Assembly (NCBI GenBank): GCA_014728215.1
Contig: WJLZ01000142.1
Location: 1 to 46,862 of the forward strand
Length of the DNA stretch: 46,862 nt
DNA from: Chitinivibrionales bacterium
GTDB taxonomy: Bacteria > Fibrobacterota > Chitinivibrionia > Chitinivibrionales > WJKA01
Direction: 5' to 3'
Shown: positions 42,931-46,862 of the stretch, piece by piece
Layout of the letters: the number at the start of each line of letters is the position of its first letter
How positions within the stretch are numbered: the stretch's first letter is position 1
The notes under the pieces: model-generated
What the model saw: only the letters and a program-made list of their open reading frames with translations
Database searches by the model: none
What the model was told of the DNA's origin: nothing
Program-made: the position numbers and the translations under genes

Positions 42931-43506
42931 TTATGAACTTTGGTAATATGAAACAAGCTTTTTCTGAAGATTTACTTTTGCCCGGTGAATAAGGGACTCC
43001 ACTGATGAAAGACTGGTTTTCATAATATCAGCGATTTCTTCATAGGAAAAATTGTCATATTTGCTCAAGACAAAGGCAATCCGCTGCTTTGCAGGAATTT
43101 TTCCCAGAGCCTCATTGAGCATTCTCCGCTCGTCCTTGCGATCCATTCGGTGGTCCGGGCGGTCATTGTTCGATGCCGGTGGAACATACGCTGTTTTGCC
43201 GGGTTCCTTATCGGAAAGGGAAAAGATATCCAGAAAGGAAACCCATTTCCTTTTTCGAAGATGGTTGAGGGAAGTGTTCACCGCTATTTTGTACAGCCAG
43301 GTGGAGATTTTTGAATCTCCCCGGAAGTCACCGGCTTTTTTAAGGAGCCGAACAAAAACATCCTGTGCGGCATCTTCAGCCTCTTCTCTGGTGCCCAGAA
43401 TACGGTAACATGTTTTCACTACCATCGACTGGTACTCCCGTACCAGAGCGGCAAAAGCGCTACGGTCACCATCGTGAAGTTTTTGCAGTAATTCGTCGTC
43501 GTTCAA
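42931..43506 (-). CDS. ECF (RpoE-like) sigma factor
   Basis: The 191-residue protein has sigma region 2 (TCYRILGTREEAEDAAQDVF, then FRGDSKISTWLYKIAVN) and region 4 (IPAKQRIAFVLSKYDNFSYE ... SSVESLIHRAKVNLQK), with a Pro-rich linker between. Together with the downstream anti-sigma factor and Spy-like proteins this is an envelope-stress regulon controller. It is transcribed from the 43507-43702 gap; AAAACTTGCG occurs both there (43577-43586) and just after its stop (42917-42926). Confidence 0.93.
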   Translation of the reverse strand: MNDDELLQKLHDGDRSAFAALVREYQSMVVKTCYRILGTREEAEDAAQDVFVRLLKKAGDFRGDSKISTWLYKIAVNTSLNHLRKRKWVSFLDIFSLSDKEPGKTAYVPPASNNDRPDHRMDRKDERRMLNEALGKIPAKQRIAFVLSKYDNFSYEEIADIMKTSLSSVESLIHRAKVNLQKKLVSYYQSS

Positions 43507-43702
43507 CTAAAACTCCGGAACAAAATACGGCCCTGTTTAGACTACTCATCCAATATATATGACGAATGAACCTGAGAAAACTTGCGGAAAAAATTTTGGT
43601 CTTTTGTTTAGGGAAATGCTTTTGGATGCGGTTTTTTTTGAGGCGACGCTTTTTCCTTACAGTTTTTCGACAGGAGTGGTATTCCCCCTCAGCACCACCG
43701 TA

Positions 43703-44803
43703 TCAGCGTGCGATATAAAAATCCTGCTTGTAGTTTCTCGGTCCCGATTTCATGATATAGATGCAGGAGCTATGGGAGCGGGGACCGCCTGAGAGAGAAC
43801 CGGAATTGATATTGCGATGGAGAATTCTTTTTCCTGATAAAGTATAGAAAACAGGCGTGAAACCAGCATTGATATTGAGGGCTGGTTTGTCGGTCAATTG
43901 ACGGCAAAAGGGGCGTGCCGCTACCGGGTCCTGTTCCGGCAAAAAGCCGTGCTTTTCGAAGAATGCCATTGTCCAGGAAATGACCGAGTCTTCACCGGCC
44001 GGTGCAACGGTAGAGTCCTCCCGGAAACAGAAACTGTGCCCTTTTCTTCCTTCACCGTTGAAAATGTGGAGTTCAGTATCGAAAGAATAATCGGCGGCAC
44101 TGTCGATAAACTCTTTCCCTTGCTCCTTAAGGCCGTCATCAAAGCCGTACATGAGAATAGTAGGGGGCATGTTGTCCGAAAGATTCCGTAAAGCTTCAAT
44201 TTCTTCTCCCATCCGTGTATCTTCATCGTAGACGGTTCCGGCGATTTTCAGGACCGCGGAGACTTCCATGCAGAGGTCGGGTTTTGACGATATGGTCAGG
44301 TCCTGGTCTGAATGTTCAAGTCCCTCGATCGCAGCAGAAGAGGTTGAAAGAAATCCTCCCGCCGATCCACCGAATGAGATAATCCGATTTGGATCAACGC
44401 CAAGTTCGGCTGCGTTTTTTCTGACCCACCGCACAGCCATCTTGCAATCGGGAACCTGTTCTTCGATATAGGTTACTCCCTGGCTGAGCAACTGGTATTC
44501 GTGGACAAAGACCACAAAGCCCTGCCGTGAGTAATAACGCCGGAAAGCGGTAAAGCCGTCGACACATTTTTTGTTGAATCCCCCGGCGAAAACGATAAGC
44601 ATGGCAGGACGGCTGTCGCTTTGTTGCCAGTTGTCGGGGGTAAACATGACCATCCGCAGATCGTCGATACCATTGTTGCCGAAAACAAAGGCGTCGGGTC
44701 GGCTAAAAACCCGTGATGCACAGCCCCACGACTGGGCGAATAGAGCCGGCGCCCCCAGTAAAAGAAGGATGATGATCCCGTGCAGCTTTTTATCTCCAAT
44801 CAT
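43703..44803 (-). CDS. Secreted alpha/beta hydrolase, carbohydrate-esterase type, with sorting tail
   Basis: The 366-residue protein has a signal peptide (core IIILLLLGAPALFA), the esterase block LIVFAGGFNKKCVDG, the nucleophile Ser147 in FGGSAGG, the acid in MYGFDDG (Asp222 or 223) and the base His256 in KGHSF. This fits the BD-FAE/Est-type acetyl or feruloyl esterases. The C-terminal ~50 residues are a sorting module (VFYTLSGKRILHRN ... CIYIMKSGPRN). GGAG precedes the ATG. It begins 17 bases after the deacetylase and completes a three-gene esterase unit. Confidence 0.86.
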   Translation of the reverse strand: MIGDKKLHGIIILLLLGAPALFAQSWGCASRVFSRPDAFVFGNNGIDDLRMVMFTPDNWQQSDSRPAMLIVFAGGFNKKCVDGFTAFRRYYSRQGFVVFVHEYQLLSQGVTYIEEQVPDCKMAVRWVRKNAAELGVDPNRIISFGGSAGGFLSTSSAAIEGLEHSDQDLTISSKPDLCMEVSAVLKIAGTVYDEDTRMGEEIEALRNLSDNMPPTILMYGFDDGLKEQGKEFIDSAADYSFDTELHIFNGEGRKGHSFCFREDSTVAPAGEDSVISWTMAFFEKHGFLPEQDPVAARPFCRQLTDKPALNINAGFTPVFYTLSGKRILHRNINSGSLSGGPRSHSSCIYIMKSGPRNYKQDFYIAR

Positions 44804-44820
44804 TATTTCTCCTTTGGAGG

Positions 44821-46031
44821 TTATTGTTTCGCAACCATAAAAGAATGGAATTCTCCTTGACTCGATTCTATTCTGCAGATATAGACGGCGCTGCTTGAGG
44901 GCAGCGGGAGTGTTATCGAGGAAGGTGAGTCTCCCCGCCGGGCTGTACTTGAAATTTTTCGTCCCGACAACGAATACAGGGAAACGGCAAGAGCCTCATG
45001 GTGCACCGAGGGCATGGTAAGGTGCAATGCCGTTCCATCATTACTTCTGACGGCCCGGAGTTTCCGGTGTTCTTGTCCGGGGACGGTTTTCCCGGATATT
45101 TCATTGGAGGTCGGATCGGCGCCTTTTGTATAACACCGGCTATACTCAATGGTGACGGGATCGGGGCCCGGAACGAGATCATAAAGCAGTTCTTCACCGC
45201 CCTCATCGATTATGAGAGTCAGGGGGACGTCGAACCATTTGAATCCATAGGTTTCTTTGCCGGCCATTTCCGGGGGAAGGGTCAGTCGGACCGTCACGCT
45301 GGTTGCGGTACTGCTCACAACTTCGAGTGTGGCACTGTCCCGTTCCATGATATACCGTCCCACATTGGCGTAGGTGTCGACCCAGAGACTGTCGTCGTAT
45401 GTCTCGTGGACATAATGAATATGTTGGGCAAGACTGTCGAATCCCCAGGGAAGAAGACCGCCGTTACCAATGGCATGAAAAAGGGCAACCGCCCAGAGGG
45501 GGTCCAGCGCCCATGCCTTGCCGCCTGAATAGTCATCTGCCCGTTAACATAGAGTTTTCCGCATATCCGATCGAGCGGATGAACATCGAGAATATATTTC
45601 CTGCATCGCTCGGTATATTTACATCCTGGGTAGGCAAAGGACATGGGGAAAATCCCGGTCATCCGGTAGATACTGTCGGCAGCCTGTTTGATCTCGTAAT
45701 CGTAATCAGCAACATCCATGTTGCCGTTCTGATGGGTCCAGGTGTGATTGCTGACCTCATGGCCGTTTTGTGCAATTTCACGCCAGTGAGGCCACTGGTC
45801 TTCAAAAGTCCGGTTTACCTGGATATATTCGGTGATTTTGTAACCATACATATCAAAAAGTGGGGCGGCCTTATCGAAGGCGCAGGAGAGAGCATCATCA
45901 AAAGTAAATGACGCCGCCGCTTTTTTATTATACCGGAAATAGGCAATTTCTACATCGGCGGCCAAAAGTATCCCCTGTAAAATCGCGATGCACAGGAGGA
46001 GTTTGATATGTATGCGGGATCGATTATTCAT
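44821..46031 (-). pseudogene. Polysaccharide deacetylase with sorting tail, one frameshift at about 45540
   Basis: ATG 46031 (after GGAGG) opens a NodB deacetylase: signal (core LLLCIAILQGILLA), SFTFDDA (Asp45 base, Asp46 metal), NHTWTH (His96 and His100 metal ligands) and FAYPG. After YVNG (Gly164) the frame goes off and would end in a nonsense tail, while the -1 frame continues seamlessly: ADDYSGGKAWALDPLWAVAL, then HYVHETYDDSLWVDTYAN. It ends in a sorting module (VSLYSLSGRKIS ... SAVYICRIES). One missing base in the GGG at 45540-45542 restores 403 residues. Either a real lesion or a sequencing error; the downstream frame is intact. Confidence 0.82.
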
Positions 46032-46068
46032 AATACCTCCAGAATTGGTTGTAGGCGGCGGCGCCAAA

Positions 46069-46862
46069 TTAAGGTTTTGCAGGTGAATTTGTATTGATGA
46101 TCAGTGTTGTAGTACCCTTTTTATTTATGTACACTCCCCTTGCAGAATTAGTGGGCATCACCCCGATTTTCTGTCCTGCCGGATTAAAGATGAAATTATC
46201 GACTGCATGGTTGAATTCCGGGATGGAATGAGCCGGGGCGGTCTTAAAGCGGGCAAGAGTTGTTGCTCCGCTCTTTAAATTCTGCCACCGCAGCCATTCT
46301 TCCGCCGCGGTTTCTTCGGCCCACTCCCAGTCACTGTCGGATGCCGTACCCGAAAGCAATTCACCGGTGGAATGACGGTACGTCGAGAGCCCGATCGGAC
46401 TTTCACCGGTAAGATATTGGTAGAGCATGTGGATATTCATGATTATGGCAAAACGGGAGGCATGGATATTATCACAGGTGACGTAGTTATAGCCACGTTC
46501 CTTGTAGATGCGGATAAACAGATAGCTCGCCGGAACGACCGTACAGTTTTGCGTATTTTCGAAGTCAACAAGGCAATCGAAATCGCTGAACTCGTAAGGT
46601 GACTCGCCGTCCCCGATACCATGATTCGGGCCGTGGGGCCATGCTACACAGGCAACATTGAATGTCAGTTTTGCTCCGGTATTTCTCATCGAATCGATCA
46701 TGTCTTTGTATTCGACCATGAGATCGTTGACAATATAATCGCACGGATCACCGCTCTTGAACCAGTCGAGGACATTGATGATATATTCATCGGTGCCGTC
46801 CTTTATAGCCTTATGCCATTGATCGGGATTCGCACTCATACTGACTTCCCGGGACCAACTGA
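46069..46862 (-). CDS. SGNH/GDSL-like hydrolase (5' end cut by window), sorting tail
   Basis: The frame is open to the window end, so at least the N-terminus is missing. The visible part has NVLDWFKSGDPCDY, PASYLFIRIYKERGY and YVTCDNIHAS; the D-x-x-H pair followed by helix and LTGESPIG is the late catalytic block of SGNH-type (DUF4886-like) hydrolases. The C-terminal ~50 residues (NFIFNPAGQKIGVMPTNSAR, then a TTLIIN strand) are a shortened sorting module. It is followed by the deacetylase after 37 bases, so it heads (or continues) the esterase operon. Family assignment is moderate because the Ser-containing block lies outside. Confidence 0.6.
   Translation of the reverse strand, partial: SWSREVSMSANPDQWHKAIKDGTDEYIINVLDWFKSGDPCDYIVNDLMVEYKDMIDSMRNTGAKLTFNVACVAWPHGPNHGIGDGESPYEFSDFDCLVDFENTQNCTVVPASYLFIRIYKERGYNYVTCDNIHASRFAIIMNIHMLYQYLTGESPIGLSTYRHSTGELLSGTASDSDWEWAEETAAEEWLRWQNLKSGATTLARFKTAPAHSIPEFNHAVDNFIFNPAGQKIGVMPTNSARGVYINKKGTTTLIINTNSPAKP

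Noticed and set aside
45538-45545. Programmed -1 frameshift in the deacetylase
   Set aside because: The site GTTAACGGGCAG has no slippery heptamer and I see no strong pseudoknot; an indel is simpler.
1-46862. tRNA, rRNA, CRISPR arrays, insertion sequences, phage genes
   Set aside because: I looked for the usual stems, spacer-repeat patterns and transposase or integrase motifs and found none; small elements could still be missed by eye.

Overview
The window looks like a chromosomal segment of a Gram-negative, anaerobe-type, polysaccharide-degrading bacterium. Evidence for this is the set of lipoproteins and outer-membrane-barrel-like proteins, several secreted glycosidases and esterases ending in a Por/type IX-like C-terminal sorting module, two very large von Willebrand A (vWA) proteins ending in a FlgD-type Ig domain, and a ferredoxin-tailed aldo/keto reductase. 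This combination fits the Fibrobacterota/Bacteroidota side of the tree, perhaps a Chitinivibrionia-like lineage. That placement is an inference from protein style; there is no rRNA or other marker here. I saw no tRNA, rRNA, CRISPR array, transposase or phage gene.

Left part (1-18.7 kb): the 3' end of a vWA/FlgD-Ig surface protein, a beta-helix protein without a visible signal peptide, an ABC exporter divergent from a DAHP synthase (aroF type), and a STAS - FapA/DUF342 - lipoprotein cluster. After these come a Cys-containing conserved protein, an aldo/keto reductase with two [4Fe-4S] motifs, a monoacylglycerol-lipase-like hydrolase, DUF2934, a GNAT enzyme, a PilZ/secreted/OsmC cluster and a CsgG-like envelope pair. 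A gene remnant and a stand-alone molybdopterin-type Mop domain protein close this part.

Middle (18.7-33.7 kb): the complete 1137-residue vWA/FlgD-Ig protein with a four-cysteine insertion in its vWA domain, a multidomain secreted protein (Fn3, Ig-like, lectin-like, sorting tail), small lipoproteins and conserved small proteins. A minus-strand envelope block follows: a DUF2271-like lipoprotein, a Tat-exported aldo/keto reductase whose catalytic His is replaced, a ThuA-domain lipoprotein, an outer-membrane protein, and a protein with a Cys-Gly C-terminal anchor. A divergent NRAMP-fold transporter lacking the canonical metal-binding motif stands alone on the plus strand.

Right part (34-46.9 kb): a carbohydrate locus. 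Two convergent GH39-like paralogues, a GH141-like beta-helix enzyme, and a minus-strand run of SGNH hydrolase (cut by the window end), polysaccharide deacetylase (broken by one frameshift) and alpha/beta esterase probably cooperate on an acetylated or esterified hemicellulose. All of these carry, or end like, the same sorting tail. Embedded among them is an envelope-stress module of ECF sigma factor, zinc-finger anti-sigma factor and two Spy/CpxP-like periplasmic proteins.

The observations most worth a second look are the ThuA / Tat aldo-keto reductase / DUF2271 envelope block, the DPGN-less NRAMP relative, the Cys insertion in the vWA proteins, the Cys-Gly C-terminal anchor, the shared sorting tail, and the exactly locatable frameshift in the deacetylase.
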